Positions 39,516 to 46,940 of a DNA stretch of 46,940 nt are shown in pieces. A program made the translations under genes and the position numbers. Within the stretch, counting starts at the first letter, position 1; the number at the start of each line of letters is the position of its first letter. Location of the stretch: positions 194 through 47,133 of the forward strand of contig NZ_LMOH01000009.1 in assembly GCF_001423245.1 (NCBI RefSeq), in the 5' to 3' direction. A model generated the notes under the pieces. It saw only the letters and a list, made by a program, of their open reading frames with translations. It made no database searches and had not been told where the DNA came from. This DNA is from Aureimonas sp. Leaf324 (GTDB lineage: Bacteria; Pseudomonadota; Alphaproteobacteria; Rhizobiales; Rhizobiaceae).

Positions 39516-41822
39516 CTACTTGCGCTTGAACGCCGCCGACAGGGCCGCACCGAACGCGCCCTGCGAGGCCGCGGGCGCCTTGGCGGCGGCAGGCTTTTCC
39601 GGCGCGCGCGCGGCCGGGCGCTCGCCGCCCTTGCGCTCCGCCGCATCGGGCATCTCGCGGCGCATCGTCAGCGAGATCCGCTTGCGCTTCACGTCGACCT
39701 CGACGACGCGCACCTGCACCACCTGCCCCGCCTTCACGACCTCAGCCGGGTCCTTCACGAAGCGGTCGGCGAGCTGCGAGACGTGGACGAGCCCGTCCTG
39801 GTGGACGCCGATGTCGACAAAGGCGCCGAAGGCCGCGACGTTGGTGACGGTGCCTTCGAGGCTCATGCCGGGTTGCAAGTCGGTGATGGCGTTGACGCCC
39901 TCCGCGAAGGCCGCCGTGCGGAAGGCCGGGCGCGGGTCGCGGCCGGGCTTTTCCAGTTCCGCGATGATGTCCTTCACCGTCGGCAGGCCGAAGCCGTCGC
40001 CGACGAATTTTTGAGGGTCGAGTGACTTCAAGGCCGCCGGATCGCGCATCACGGCCGGCACGTCCTTGCCCACCGCCGCCACGATCCGGCGTGCCACCGG
40101 ATAGGCCTCCGGGTGGACGGCCGAGGCGTCGAGCGGCTCGGTGCCGCCCGAGATGCGCAGGAAGCCGGCGCACTGCTCGAAGGCCTTCGGCCCGAGGCGC
40201 GGCACGTCGAGGAGCTTGCGGCGCGTCTTGAACGGCCCCTCGGCATCGCGATGGGCGACGATCGCCTCGGCGAGCGATGGCCCGAGGCCGGCGACGCGCG
40301 ACAGGAGCGCGGCGGAGGCCATGTTGAGATCGACGCCGACCGCGTTCACGGCGTCCTCGACGACGGCATCCAGCGCCCTGGACAGGCGGCCCTGGTCGAC
40401 GTCGTGCTGATACTGGCCGACGCCGATCGCCTTGGGGTCCACCTTGATGAGTTCGGACAGGGGGTCCTGCAGCCGCCGCGCGATCGACACCGCGCCGCGG
40501 ATCGAGACGTCGACGCCCGGCATCTCCTTCGACGCGAGCTCGGAGGCCGAGTAAACCGACGCCCCGGCCTCGCTCACCACCGCCTTCACCGGCTTTCGGC
40601 CCGGCAGCGCCTTGATCACCTCGGCGGCGAGCGCCTCGGTCTCGCGGCTCGCCGTGCCGTTGCCGATGGCGACGAGTTCGACATCGTGGCGCCCGATCAG
40701 TTGCGCGAGCTTGGCCATCGCGCCGGCCACGTCGTTCTTCGGCTGGAACGGATAGACCGTCGCCTGGTCGACGAGGCGTCCCGTCGCGTCCACCACCGCG
40801 ACCTTGACGCCCGTGCGCACGCCGGGGTCGAGCCCCATCGTCGCCTTCGCCCCGGCGGGCGCGGCAAGCAGCAGGTCCTTGAGGTTGCGCGAGAAGACGC
40901 GGATCGCCTCGCCGTCCGCCCCTTCCTTGAGGGTGCCCATCATCTCGGTGGTGAGGCCGGGCTTCAGCTTCTGCCGCCAGGCCCAGCGCGCGACGCCCAT
41001 CAGCCAGGCGTCGGCGGGCGAGCTGGCTCCGGGCTTCACGTTGGAATGCCGCGCGACCATGGCCTCGACCGGCTTCACGCTCGCCGGATCGTCGGCATCC
41101 ACCTCGACGTCGAGCGTGACGACGCCCTCCTTCTCGGCCCGCAGGAGCGCCAGCACGCGGTGGCTCGGCGCCGTCGCCCACTTCTCGGCGTGGTCGAAGT
41201 AGTCGGAGAACTTGGCGCCCGCCTCCTCCTTGCCCGGCACCACACGGGCGCGAAGCTCAGCCTTCGCCACGAGGTGGCGGCGGATCTCGCCGACAAGGGC
41301 GGGATTTTCCGCCATGCCTTCGGCGACGATGTCGCGCGCGCCCTCGAGCGCCGCCTTCGCGTCCGGCACGTCGGCGTTGAGAAAACCGGCGGCGAGCGCT
41401 GCCGGATCGACGCTCCGGTCCGCGAGGATGCGCTCGGCCAGTGGTCCGAGACCGCGCTCGCGGGCGGCATCGGCGCGGTTGCGGCGCTTCGGGCGGAAGG
41501 GGAGATAGAGATCCTCGAGCGCGACGCGCGTCGCCGCGCCCCGGATCGCCCGCTCGATCTCGCCCGTCAGCTTGCCCTGCTCGCGCACCGATTTCAGGAC
41601 TGCCGCGCGTCGCGCCTCGAGCTCCCTCAGGTAGGCGAGCCGCGTTTCCAGGGTGCGCAACTGCACGTCGTCGAGCCCGCCCGTCGCCTCCTTGCGGTAG
41701 CGCGCGATGAAGGGCACCGTCGCGCCGCCGTCGAGAAGCGCGACCGCCGCGGCGACCTGGGGGCCGCGCGCCTCGATCTCCCCGGCGATCACGGTCTCGA
41801 TGGTGCTCTGCGTGTTGCTCAT
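39516..41822 (-). CDS. tex: Tex-family RNA-binding transcription accessory protein
   Basis: 768-aa protein. Tex order is complete: N-terminal helix-turn-helix segment, YqgF-like RNase H fold (TMGLDPGVRTGVKVAVVD), helix-hairpin-helix region (AGLGPSLAEAIVAHRDAEGPF) and C-terminal S1 domain (LEGTVTNVAAFGAFVDIGVHQDGLVHVSQ). ATG 41822 follows the usual Tex start MSNTQ. The last part is Ala/Lys-rich. Tex acts in transcription and RNA handling in the cytoplasm. Confidence 0.97.
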   Translation of the reverse strand: MSNTQSTIETVIAGEIEARGPQVAAAVALLDGGATVPFIARYRKEATGGLDDVQLRTLETRLAYLRELEARRAAVLKSVREQGKLTGEIERAIRGAATRVALEDLYLPFRPKRRNRADAARERGLGPLAERILADRSVDPAALAAGFLNADVPDAKAALEGARDIVAEGMAENPALVGEIRRHLVAKAELRARVVPGKEEAGAKFSDYFDHAEKWATAPSHRVLALLRAEKEGVVTLDVEVDADDPASVKPVEAMVARHSNVKPGASSPADAWLMGVARWAWRQKLKPGLTTEMMGTLKEGADGEAIRVFSRNLKDLLLAAPAGAKATMGLDPGVRTGVKVAVVDATGRLVDQATVYPFQPKNDVAGAMAKLAQLIGRHDVELVAIGNGTASRETEALAAEVIKALPGRKPVKAVVSEAGASVYSASELASKEMPGVDVSIRGAVSIARRLQDPLSELIKVDPKAIGVGQYQHDVDQGRLSRALDAVVEDAVNAVGVDLNMASAALLSRVAGLGPSLAEAIVAHRDAEGPFKTRRKLLDVPRLGPKAFEQCAGFLRISGGTEPLDASAVHPEAYPVARRIVAAVGKDVPAVMRDPAALKSLDPQKFVGDGFGLPTVKDIIAELEKPGRDPRPAFRTAAFAEGVNAITDLQPGMSLEGTVTNVAAFGAFVDIGVHQDGLVHVSQLADRFVKDPAEVVKAGQVVQVRVVEVDVKRKRISLTMRREMPDAAERKGGERPAARAPEKPAAAKAPAASQGAFGAALSAAFKRK

Positions 41823-42005
41823 GTCGGTCGTCCTCGCGCGGGGCCTGTTCCGGGGCGCTGATAGCATCCCCGCCTTCGCATCTCACCTGCCCGACGATGG
41901 CGGCGCCTTCGCGGCGTGAACGCTGCGTCCTGTCCGGGGGCGGCTGCGTCGGGCACGCGTTCATGGCATGAGGGGAGGCGTTTCCCGCTGGAGGTTTTGG
42001 AACCG

Positions 42006-42611
42006 ATGAAGCTCTTCTACAAGGCCGGCGCCTGCTCGCTCGCCCCCCACATCGTCGCCCGCGAGGCGGACCTGCCGGTCGAGCTGGTGCCGGTCGATCT
42101 CGCGAAGAAGACGATGGAGGACGGCGCGGACTTTCTGTCCGTCAACCCCAACGGCTACGTGCCGGCGCTCGACATCGGCGACGGACCGGTCCTGACCGAG
42201 GCCTCCGTGGTGGTCCAGTATCTCGCCGACCGGAAGCCCGAAAGCGGCCTGATGCCGGCGGCCGGCTCGACGGCGCGCTACCGCGTGCAGCAGTGGCTGG
42301 CCTTCGTCTCGACCGAGCTGCACAAGCAGTTCAGCCCGCTGTTCAAGCCGAACACCCCGGACGCCACCAAGGCGATCCAGCGCGACCTCCTCGCCAAACG
42401 CTTCGCCTTCGTCGACAAGGCGCTGGCGAACGGGACGTACCTGACCGGCGAGACCTTCACGGCAGCCGACGCCTATCTCTTCACGGTCCTGCGCTGGGCG
42501 GGCGCCATGAAGCTCGACCTGTCGGCCTTCCCCAACATCGCCCGCTTCATGGACGCGGTGAAGGCCCGTCCGGCGGTGCAGACCGCGCTTCGCGAAGAGG
42601 GCCTCGCCTGA
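42006..42611 (+). CDS. Glutathione S-transferase (beta-class type)
   Basis: 201 aa. N-terminal thioredoxin fold begins MKLFYKAGACSLAPHIV with the beta-class Cys10; NPNGYVPALDI and TEASVVVQYLAD bind glutathione. The C-terminal helical domain follows (TFTAADAYLFTVLRWAG). ATG 42006 with GGAGG upstream. Cytoplasmic detoxification; substrate unknown. Confidence 0.95.
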   Translation: MKLFYKAGACSLAPHIVAREADLPVELVPVDLAKKTMEDGADFLSVNPNGYVPALDIGDGPVLTEASVVVQYLADRKPESGLMPAAGSTARYRVQQWLAFVSTELHKQFSPLFKPNTPDATKAIQRDLLAKRFAFVDKALANGTYLTGETFTAADAYLFTVLRWAGAMKLDLSAFPNIARFMDAVKARPAVQTALREEGLA

Positions 42612-43613
42612 TCACACCACGACGAAGCCGTGGGCGAAGGGGTCGCGGTCGTCGATGAAGATCGTGTTGATGCCGGTCTGGCGCGCCCAGCCGGCGATCG
42701 ACGGGACGATCGCGGGGCGGCCGCCGACGCTGGCTGCCGCCTCCACCCGGCCCCGGAACAGGGAGCCGATGATGCTCTCGTGGATGAAGTCGTCGCCCAC
42801 CTTGAGCTTGCCCTTGGCGGCGAGCTGCGCCATGCGCGCCGAGGTGCCGGTGCCGCAGGGGGAGCGGTCGATCGCCTTGTCGCCGTAGAACACGGCGTTG
42901 CGCGCGTGCGCCTCCTCGTGGCGCGGCGCGCCGGTCCACAGGATGTGGCTGAGACCGCGGATCGCCGGGTGCTCGGGATGGACGAACTCGTACTTCTCGT
43001 TGAGAGCCTTGCGCAGCTTCGGCGAGAAGCCGACGAGCTCGCCGGCGGTGAAGTCCGCCATGTCGCGGAACACCGTCTGCGGCTCGACGATGGCGTAGAA
43101 GTTACCGCCGTAGGCAACGTCCACCACCACCTCGCCGAGGCCCTCGACCTCGGCCGTGAGGCCCTCCGAATGGAGGAAGCCCGGCACGTTGCGCAGGCGC
43201 ACCTCCTCGACGAAGCGTCCCTCCTGCCGGTAGGTGACGTCCACCCGGCCGGCCGGCGTGTCGACCGAAAGCCGGCCCGCCTCGCGCGGGGTCACCAACC
43301 CGTTCTCGATTGCCATGGTTACGGTGCCGATGAGGCCATGGCCGCACATCGGAAGGCACCCGCTTGTCTCGATGAAGAGGACGCCGACGTCGCAGTCCTC
43401 ACGGGTCGGCGGATAGAGGATCGAGCCCGACATCATGTCGTGGCCGCGCGGCTCGAACATCAGGCCGGTGCGGATCCAGTCGTACTCGGCCAGAAAATGC
43501 GCGCGCCTCTCCAGCATGGTCGCGCCCTGCAACAACGGCCCGCCGCCGGAAACGAGGCGGACCGGATTGCCGCAGGTGTGCCCGTCGAGGCAGGAGAAGG
43601 TGCGCGATGCCAT
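42612..43613 (-). CDS. 4-hydroxyproline 2-epimerase (proline racemase family)
   Basis: 333 aa, the normal length. Two active-site Cys: C90 in MCGHGLIG and C253 in SPCGTGTSA, with D249 nearby. Both being Cys indicates an epimerase rather than trans-3-hydroxyproline dehydratase (Cys/Thr or Ser). It converts trans-4-hydroxy-L-proline to cis-4-hydroxy-D-proline. ATG 43613. Last gene of the three-gene operon; its stop abuts the GST stop (convergent). Confidence 0.93.
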   Translation of the reverse strand: MASRTFSCLDGHTCGNPVRLVSGGGPLLQGATMLERRAHFLAEYDWIRTGLMFEPRGHDMMSGSILYPPTREDCDVGVLFIETSGCLPMCGHGLIGTVTMAIENGLVTPREAGRLSVDTPAGRVDVTYRQEGRFVEEVRLRNVPGFLHSEGLTAEVEGLGEVVVDVAYGGNFYAIVEPQTVFRDMADFTAGELVGFSPKLRKALNEKYEFVHPEHPAIRGLSHILWTGAPRHEEAHARNAVFYGDKAIDRSPCGTGTSARMAQLAAKGKLKVGDDFIHESIIGSLFRGRVEAAASVGGRPAIVPSIAGWARQTGINTIFIDDRDPFAHGFVVV

Positions 43614-43621
43614 GGAACGCC

Positions 43622-44872
43622 TCAAGCGAAACGCTGGGGGGAGAAGGGTGCGAGATCGACCGGCGGGGCCCGGCCGGTCAGGAGGTCGGCGACGATCCGG
43701 GCGGTGCCGGCCGACTGGGTGAGGCCGAGATGACCGTGGCCGAAGGCGTGGACGATGCGCCGGCTGCCGCGCGAGAAGCCGATGGCGGGAAGCGAGTCGG
43801 GCAGCGACGGGCGAAAGCCCATCCACTGCCGGCCGCCGTCGGTCTTCAGCCCCGGCAGGAAGCTCTTCGCCTTGGCCAGCATGGCGTCCGACCGCTTGAA
43901 GTTCGGCTTCAGATGCAGGCCGCCGAGTTCCACCGCGCCGCCGACGCGGATGCCGGTGGAGAGCCGCGTCACCACGAAGCCATGGCCGCCGAAGGTAACC
44001 TGCGTGCGCAGGTCGAACGCGTCGCCCGGCAGCGTCGTGTTGTAGCCGCGCTCGGTCTCGAGCGGCACGCGCTCGCCGACCGTGGCGGCGATCTTGTGCG
44101 AGAAGGCGCCGGCCGCCACGACGACATCGGCGGCGCGCCGGGGCCCGCCGCTCGTGTCGAGCGTCACCCCGGCGGCGTCCGGCAGGAGGGCGCGGACATC
44201 AGCCGTCTCGATCGTCCCGCCGTTCTCGCGGAAGCGTTCGGCGAGCGCCAGGACGTAGAGCTTCGGGTCGGCGATCGAGAACCAGCCGGGCGTGAAGGTG
44301 CCGCGCACGAAGCGATTTGCCAGACCCGGCTGCACCTCGGCCATCTCGGCCGCGCTCATGTGGCGGAACTCGATGCCGTGGCGCTCGCGCGCGTCCCAGC
44401 CGGGCAAGGAGGCCCGCCACTCCTCTTCGCTCTCGAAGACCTCGAGATTGCCCTCCCGGCGCAGCATCGGCAGCGTGCCGGTGGCCTTGAGGAAGGGCTC
44501 GAGCTCGGCCTTGGAGAGGTCCATGAGGGCGGTCTGCGCGGCGGTCGCCGCCTCGACGCGGCCCGGCGAGCAGGCCTGCGCGACGCGCAGCATCCAGGGT
44601 GCGATGCGAAGCGCGTAGGGGAGCGGCACGGAGAGCGGCCCGAGCGGGTCGAGCAGCCAGCGCGGCGCCTTTCGCATCAGGCCGGGCGAGGCGAGCGGCA
44701 GGATGTCGGTGAAGGCGAAGGCGCCGGCATTGCCGGCGGACGCCCCCGCCGCCGGCCCCTCGCGGTCGACGACCGCGACCCGACGGCCCCGCGCCTGAAG
44801 CGCTAGCGCCGCCGAGAGGCCGACGACGCCGGCCCCGATCACGATGATATCCGGCTGCACTGCCTCGTTCAT
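43622..44872 (-). CDS. cis-4-hydroxy-D-proline dehydrogenase/oxidase (DadA-like FAD enzyme)
   Basis: 416 aa, FAD-dependent oxidoreductase of the D-amino-acid dehydrogenase group. Rossmann motif IIVIGAGVVGLSAALALQ (8-25), SAGNAGAF as in DadA, and the C-terminal HAFGHGHLGLTQSAGTARIVADL. It oxidises cis-4-hydroxy-D-proline to 1-pyrroline-4-hydroxy-2-carboxylate. Lies 25 bases after the deaminase gene and 8 bases before the epimerase gene. Confidence 0.92.
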   Translation of the reverse strand: MNEAVQPDIIVIGAGVVGLSAALALQARGRRVAVVDREGPAAGASAGNAGAFAFTDILPLASPGLMRKAPRWLLDPLGPLSVPLPYALRIAPWMLRVAQACSPGRVEAATAAQTALMDLSKAELEPFLKATGTLPMLRREGNLEVFESEEEWRASLPGWDARERHGIEFRHMSAAEMAEVQPGLANRFVRGTFTPGWFSIADPKLYVLALAERFRENGGTIETADVRALLPDAAGVTLDTSGGPRRAADVVVAAGAFSHKIAATVGERVPLETERGYNTTLPGDAFDLRTQVTFGGHGFVVTRLSTGIRVGGAVELGGLHLKPNFKRSDAMLAKAKSFLPGLKTDGGRQWMGFRPSLPDSLPAIGFSRGSRRIVHAFGHGHLGLTQSAGTARIVADLLTGRAPPVDLAPFSPQRFA

Positions 44873-44896
44873 GGCCGAGCTATGCCCTCGCAGCCG

Positions 44897-45859
44897 TCAG
44901 GCCGCAAGGCGCGGCGCGTGGGACGCGGTCTTCGACCAGCTCGCATACCAGGCGTCGAAGAGCGTCAGCTGCGCCTCCGCGAAGCCGCGCTGCGAATCCG
45001 ACAGGACGTCGGTCTCGTTGAACTGCAGCGCGAACTCGCCATGCCCCTTCAGCACCATCAGGTGCTTGAAGTAGAGGACGAGGTCCGGCCCCTCGTCGAA
45101 CGAGGAGAGGACGGCGAGCGCGCCTTCGAGTTCGAGCGCCTGCCGGCGCGCGTCGGCGTCGCCCTTGGCGGCGGCCTGGGCGAGCGCGCACAGATGCAGC
45201 ACCTCGCGCGGCAGCACGTTGCCGATGCCGGTGATGGCGCCCGTCGCGCCGCAGCTGACGAAACCGTGGACCACCGCGGTGTCGACGCCGACCATCAGCG
45301 TCACGCCGTCGTCGCGGCTGGTGATGTGCTCGGCGGCGTAGCGCAGATCGTCCGGTCCACCGAACTCCTTGAAGCCGACGAGGTTCGGGTGCTCGGCGCG
45401 CAGGGCGAAGAAGAGGTCGGCCTTGGTGGCGTAGCCGTAGTACGGGCTGTTGTAGATGACCGCCGGCAGCTCGGGCGCAGCCGAGAGAACGGCCTTGAAA
45501 TGCGCCTTCTGGGCGGCGGGCACCGTGCCGCGCGACAGGACACGCGGGATCACCATCAGGCCCTTGGCGCCGACCTTCGCGGCATGGGCGGCATGCGCGA
45601 CGGCCGAGGCCGTGTTGACGGCGCCGGTGCCGACGATCACCGGCACGCCGGCCTTCACCAAGCGCTCGACGCCTTCCATGCGCTGCGCGTCGGTGAGGAG
45701 CGGCCAGTCGCCCATGGAGCCGCAGTAGACGACCGCCGACATGCCCGCGGCGATCATGCGCTGGCCCGAGGCTACCAGCGCGTCGAAGTCTGGCGTGCGG
45801 TCGGGCTTGCACGGCGTCATGAGAGCGGGGATCACGCCGGAGAAGACGGACGAAGACAT
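44897..45859 (-). CDS. DapA-family 1-pyrroline-4-hydroxy-2-carboxylate deaminase
   Basis: 320 aa, N-acetylneuraminate lyase/DHDPS fold. Schiff-base Lys164 in GFKEFGG and Tyr136 in VIYNSPYYG match the family; GVIPALMTPC is the start. In hydroxyproline clusters this enzyme deaminates the pyrroline to 2-oxoglutarate semialdehyde. First gene of the operon, ATG 45859. No 2-oxoglutarate semialdehyde dehydrogenase gene is seen here, so it must be elsewhere. Confidence 0.93.
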   Translation of the reverse strand: MSSSVFSGVIPALMTPCKPDRTPDFDALVASGQRMIAAGMSAVVYCGSMGDWPLLTDAQRMEGVERLVKAGVPVIVGTGAVNTASAVAHAAHAAKVGAKGLMVIPRVLSRGTVPAAQKAHFKAVLSAAPELPAVIYNSPYYGYATKADLFFALRAEHPNLVGFKEFGGPDDLRYAAEHITSRDDGVTLMVGVDTAVVHGFVSCGATGAITGIGNVLPREVLHLCALAQAAAKGDADARRQALELEGALAVLSSFDEGPDLVLYFKHLMVLKGHGEFALQFNETDVLSDSQRGFAEAQLTLFDAWYASWSKTASHAPRLAA

Positions 45860-45925
45860 CGCAGGGCTCCTGAAGGTTCGGGCCGGCGCGACGGCTCGAT
45901 CGCGCCTCATGCCCCCCTCGTAGCA

Positions 45926-45950
45926 TCTTGTATTTTATTTGTCGACAGGT
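45926..45950 (-). promoter_or_regulatory. AT-rich promoter/operator region of the hydroxyproline operon
   Basis: The sequence catcttgtattttatttgtc is the most AT-rich patch near the operon and contains the palindrome TGTCGACA (45940-45947), part of TTTGTCGACAG. FCD-type GntR regulators bind such sites in hydroxyproline operons, but the regulator gene is not in the window. Confidence 0.4.
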
Positions 45951-46074
45951 TTCCGGCGAGATCGGGGAAGGTCGTCGAACTCGTGCCTCCCGTCATCTTC
46001 GCCGGCGAGGATGGCGGCGATACGGCGCCCGATGCCCTTGGGCGATCGACGCGTGCGGCAGCGCGCCAGCCGCC
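45951..46074. other. Intergenic region between hydroxyproline operon and DUF7002-like gene
   Basis: No gene, clear hairpin or promoter recognised besides the operator candidate at its left end. Confidence 0.35.
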
Positions 46075-46749
46075 TCAATCCCGCGTCCACAGCGTTTCAA
46101 GTTCGTCGCCGCCCCGCATCCGCACCACGCGCCGCGTGTGGGCGGCCATGTCCGGCACGCCGGGCGTGACGGCGAGTTCCACGACGCGCTCGCCGCGCGC
46201 CCGTTTCCGGCGCCAGGCGGCATAGGGATAGTCTGCGATCGGAGAAAAGGTCGAGCGCCCGCGCGGCACGGCGTGGCGCTGGGCAAAGCCCGAATTGATC
46301 GCCGAGAGCCGGATGCGCCCGCGATGGGCGGCGACGAGCGAGGCCGTGTCCGCCTCGATCACGTCGTGCGCCGCCTCGCGATAGGAACCGGCGTTCAGCA
46401 TCCGCAGGAGGCGGCTCCGGGTCAGCGAGAAGAAGGCGTGCGCGTTGAGGATCGCGTACCAGTCCGCCGGTGACAGCCCGTCCTCGAGGCAGGCGAGGAG
46501 GCTCCGGTCGCTCATCGGCTTCTGGTCGCGGATCACGGCCCGCCCGAGCCGGGCATGGCGGATCTCGACCGAGGCCGGCCGCCGCGCCTCCAGCGCCCGG
46601 CGCGCGTCGCCCGTGACCTCGAAGAGGTCGAGCAGCGCCGTGGTGCCCCAGAGCCCGTGCTGCCGGATCGAGGGCCAGGAACCGGCGGCTGCCATGTGGT
46701 AGAGGACCGGGCAGTCCCGGATCAGTTCGGACAGTTCGTCCTCGCTCAA
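46075..46749 (-). CDS. DUF7002-like protein, possibly ADP-ribosyltransferase-like fold
   Basis: 224 aa. The start LYHMAAAGSWPSIRQHGLWGTTALLDLF and the later LNAHAFFSLTRSRLLRML resemble a DarT/ART-like arrangement (H...S/T...H-F), though family membership is from memory. TTG 46749 has a strong site GGGGAGGGG upstream and gives MSEDELSEL. No antitoxin-like partner gene is adjacent, so a toxin role is unlikely to be simple. Function unknown. Confidence 0.65.
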   Translation of the reverse strand: MSEDELSELIRDCPVLYHMAAAGSWPSIRQHGLWGTTALLDLFEVTGDARRALEARRPASVEIRHARLGRAVIRDQKPMSDRSLLACLEDGLSPADWYAILNAHAFFSLTRSRLLRMLNAGSYREAAHDVIEADTASLVAAHRGRIRLSAINSGFAQRHAVPRGRSTFSPIADYPYAAWRRKRARGERVVELAVTPGVPDMAAHTRRVVRMRGGDELETLWTRD

Positions 46750-46835
46750 TCGCCCCTCCCCTCGCTCGCACGGGCGGAAGATGGGCGGCAGCGGCGCGGC
46801 CCGGCAGGCGGCGCGATGTCGCGCCGCCCCCGTCT

Positions 46836-46940
46836 TCAGGCGAAGAGCTGCCAGCGCTTGGGGATCACGGTGATCGGCGTGCCGGCCTCGCTCGGGGCGT
46901 GGGCGGGCAGTTCGACCTCGATCCGGCGCGCGTGCTGGTC
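46836..46940 (-). CDS. ABC transporter ATP-binding protein, C-terminal end only
   Basis: The last 34 codons of a gene that continues past the window. IEVELPAHAPSEAGTPITV then IPKRWQLFA* resembles the TOBE end of CysA-type or spermidine/iron ATPases. The substrate cannot be told. Confidence 0.65.
   Translation of the reverse strand, partial: DQHARRIEVELPAHAPSEAGTPITVIPKRWQLFA

Noticed and set aside
46075-46749. Toxin-antitoxin module at the DUF7002-like gene
   Set aside because: No adjacent small antitoxin or macrodomain gene on either side within the window.
1-46940. CRISPR arrays, prophage, IS elements, integrases
   Set aside because: No regularly spaced direct repeats, transposase or integrase motifs were found on reading either strand.

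Overview
The window is a GC-rich, gene-dense bacterial chromosome segment (G+C clearly well above 60% by eye, not computed). Several things point to an alphaproteobacterium of the Hyphomicrobiales (Rhizobiales), possibly near Aurantimonadaceae: an Irr-type iron box in front of an mbfA gene, an alpha-r14/NfeR1-like anti-Shine-Dalgarno sRNA, a Suv3-like helicase, an Rmf-like small protein, EcfG-like promoter candidates and many ABC importers. No rRNA, tRNA, CRISPR array, insertion sequence or prophage gene was recognised. It looks like core plus metabolic accessory chromosome, not an island.

Left part (1-8.6 kb): the front of a chemoreceptor gene runs off the edge. Next comes a locus read here as glycoasparagine (GlcNAc-Asn) utilisation: a polar-amino-acid ABC importer, a cytoplasmic aspartylglucosaminidase-type N-terminal nucleophile hydrolase, a SIS-domain sugar-phosphate deaminase/deglycase-like protein, a ROK sugar kinase and a LacI regulator. 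A LacI-type palindrome lies directly before the transporter operon. This combination is the best candidate for a little-described pathway.

Middle (8.6-26.5 kb): a PRISE-type reductase; an Rmf-like protein; a CHASE2-PAS-GGDEF-EAL c-di-GMP protein behind a FecR-domain protein with a collagen-like tail; the conserved YjfIJKL/YgiBC PspA-ATP-grasp envelope-stress set, arranged divergently; then an iron/redox group (exported Dps-like ferritin, cytochrome b561, cupredoxin, Irr-boxed MbfA iron exporter) and a carbohydrate ABC importer with its own ATPase.

Right part (26.8-46.9 kb): a Suv3-like RNA helicase, a DUF2252 protein, several very small proteins and the three-hairpin sRNA; an alpha/beta hydrolase; a VOC / SMP-30 lactonase / cupin / DoxX run divergent from a GMC oxidoreductase (probable polyol or sugar oxidation); a nucleoside deaminase, Tex, a glutathione transferase and a three-gene trans-4-hydroxyproline catabolic operon (epimerase, D-hydroxyproline oxidase, deaminase). 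The window ends with a DUF7002-like protein and the tail of another ABC ATPase.

Many long overlapping open frames on the opposite strand are GC-codon shadows and are left out. All functional calls come from reading motifs; no database search was run.
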